Shown one piece after another: positions 62,754 to 64,000 of a stretch of 64,000 nucleotides of DNA. The notes under the pieces were generated by a model, which was not told the origin of the DNA, did not search any database, and saw only the letters and a program-made list of their open reading frames with translations. Location: the NCBI RefSeq assembly GCF_001598255.1, contig NZ_BCYP01000018.1, positions 62,001 to 126,000 of the forward strand, given 5' to 3'. Origin of the DNA: Mitsuaria chitosanitabida ATCC BAA-476 = NBRC 102408. Lineage in GTDB: Bacteria; Pseudomonadota; Gammaproteobacteria; Burkholderiales; Burkholderiaceae_C. The position numbers and the translations under genes were made by a program. Numbering within the stretch: the stretch's first letter is position 1; each line of letters starts with the position of its first letter.

Positions 62754-64000
62754 ATGGCCGTTCCCCGTCCGGTGCTCCACCGATTTCTCCACCTGCTCAA
62801 GCGCGCCAGCTGGGCCCTGCCCCTGGTGCTGGCGCTGGCCTTCGCCGCGTCGGTGGGGGTGTGGCTGCGCCTGACCGACCAGGCCGACATGGAGGAGGAG
62901 CGGCTGACGCTGATCGCCGACTCGCTCTCGCTGGAGGCGCGCATCTCCGACTGGCTCAACGCCGAGCACGCGGCGGTGGACCGCCTCGCGCAGCAGCTGC
63001 CGGGCAACGTGGACGACAACACCCTGCTGCGCCACCAGACGGTGACCGACGGGCTGCGCCGGCTGTGGGTCAGCGTGACCGTGCTGGACGCCAACAACCG
63101 CGTGCTGGCCCATGTGCCGCAGCAGTCGCCGCACACGACGGCGCCCCCGCGGGAACGCACCGGCGTGAGCCTGGACGAGGGCGGCCTCACCGCGCACTGG
63201 AGCGCCCCGCGGCCGCAGGGCGGCCGGCTGGTGGTGCGCTTCGCGCCGAGCGCGCTGCTGCGGCAGACCTTGCCCTGGTGGCTGGCGCAGAAGTACGACG
63301 TGCGCCTGGTCGACGCGCTGGGCCAGCGCCTGGCGCAGAACGGCGAGCCGCAGCAGCTGCCCGGCACGCAGAGCTACAAGGTCAGCGTCGATCCGGCGAT
63401 GCGCGAGACCTGGCTCGAGCTCAACACCCGCAACCGCCACACGCCCTGGTGGCACACGCTGGCGGCGGCGCTGATGGGCGTGTTCATCCTGCTGTCGGCG
63501 CTGGCCAGCGGCATGCTGCGCCGGCAGATGCGCGAGGTGCGCCGCGCCGAGAACGAGGCCCGCACCGAGGCCGCCTGGCGCCGCGCGGTGGAGGACTCCC
63601 TCACCGTGGGCCTGCGCGGCCGCGACCTGGACGGCCGGCTCACCCACGTGAACCGCGCCTTCTGCGACCTGGTGGGCTACAGCGCCGACGAGTTGCTCGG
63701 TCGCCTGCCGCCGATGCCGTACTGGCTGCCCGACGAGATGGAGGACAGCCTGCGCCGGCACCGCCGCAACATGGCCGGCGGCGCGCCGCGCGACGGCTAC
63801 GAGGCGCGCTGGATGCATGCCGACGGGCACACGCTGGACGTGATGATCCTGGAGTCCCCGCTGGTGGACGCCTCGGGCAACCAGATCGGCTGGATGGGGT
63901 CCATCGTCGACATCAGCGCGCGCAAGCAGGCCGAGGAGCGCGAACGCCGCCGCACCGAGGCGCTCGCCCATCAGGCGCGCCTGAGCACGCTGGGCGAGGT
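62754..64000 (+). CDS. DctB/DctS-like sensor kinase, 3' end outside window
   Basis: The first 415 residues of a membrane sensor whose gene continues past the window. Helix one is WALPLVLALAFAASVGVWLRL, followed by a periplasmic PDC-like domain of about 190 residues (from ISDWLNAEHAAVDRLAQQL to SYKVSVDPAMRETWLEL), helix two (TLAAALMGVFILLSALASGML), a PAS domain (TVGLRGRDLDGRLTHVNRAF to MGSIVDIS) and the start of HisKA (HQARLSTLGE). This matches C4-dicarboxylate sensors that control TRAP operons; the divergent dctPQM operon supports it. Start ATG lies at 62754, with no strong ribosome-binding site. Confidence 0.9.
   Translation, partial: MAVPRPVLHRFLHLLKRASWALPLVLALAFAASVGVWLRLTDQADMEEERLTLIADSLSLEARISDWLNAEHAAVDRLAQQLPGNVDDNTLLRHQTVTDGLRRLWVSVTVLDANNRVLAHVPQQSPHTTAPPRERTGVSLDEGGLTAHWSAPRPQGGRLVVRFAPSALLRQTLPWWLAQKYDVRLVDALGQRLAQNGEPQQLPGTQSYKVSVDPAMRETWLELNTRNRHTPWWHTLAAALMGVFILLSALASGMLRRQMREVRRAENEARTEAAWRRAVEDSLTVGLRGRDLDGRLTHVNRAFCDLVGYSADELLGRLPPMPYWLPDEMEDSLRRHRRNMAGGAPRDGYEARWMHADGHTLDVMILESPLVDASGNQIGWMGSIVDISARKQAEERERRRTEALAHQARLSTLGE

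Overview
The window looks like chromosome from a high-GC betaproteobacterium of the order Burkholderiales, probably the Roseateles/Mitsuaria/Rubrivivax group. The evidence is uniform high-GC codon use, a DUF4148 secreted protein (a family largely confined to Burkholderiales), a YqhD/YqhC pair, a periplasmic TRAP carboxylate transporter, and many diguanylate cyclases and hybrid sensor kinases. I found no rRNA, tRNA, CRISPR array, complete insertion sequence or prophage.

Layout. 0-11.4 kb is signalling: the tail of a Y_Y_Y/GGDEF protein, a chemoreceptor, a GAF-GGDEF cyclase and a 1226-residue CheB-CheR-kinase-receiver fusion, with a divergent 2-oxoglutarate-dehydrogenase-E1-like gene among them. 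11.4-15.4 kb holds small secreted or membrane proteins, a FlgH-like lipoprotein far from any flagellar gene, and a Crp/Fnr-type regulator. This set is preceded by a CRP-like palindrome. 15.4-18.6 kb has a HicAB toxin-antitoxin pair, a RibD/DHFR-like reductase, an NmrA-like protein and a YceI protein. 18.7-23.4 kb has a PAS/GAF hybrid kinase, a single-domain response regulator and hypothetical proteins.

23.5-27.56 kb is an accessory patch with lower GC. It contains DUF2199 and other small soluble proteins that resemble immunity proteins, and it is bordered by gene remnants: a decapitated WYL regulator and a frameshifted 3' end. 27.5-37.3 kb returns to core-like genes: a GNAT enzyme, a MocR regulator divergent from an MFS exporter, a flavin reductase, a FadE-type acyl-CoA dehydrogenase and a large propeller sensor kinase.

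37.4-48.7 kb holds small membrane proteins, a repeat protein, cytochrome P460, a YiiM-like MOSC protein, yqhD-yqhC, an isochorismatase-like hydrolase, an L,D-transpeptidase overlapping a TonB-dependent receptor, and secreted proteins. 49-54.7 kb is an oxalate/formate module: an OFA antiporter, a YdeP-type formate dehydrogenase, a small HTH-like protein and FdhD, behind an FNR-like box. 55.8-59.2 kb is an HlyD-ATPase-permease efflux operon. 59.4-64 kb is a DctPQM TRAP operon divergent from a DctB-like sensor kinase that runs off the window.

The most unusual signals are: (1) 6- and 7-bp tandem repeats at four places, two of them inside genes as serine-rich tracts; (2) a MocR regulator that appears to have Cys in place of the PLP-binding Lys; (3) the FlgH-like/lipoprotein/Crp operon; (4) the E1-like paralog with altered conserved residues; (5) the immunity-like gene patch; and (6) dispersed inverted-repeat elements.
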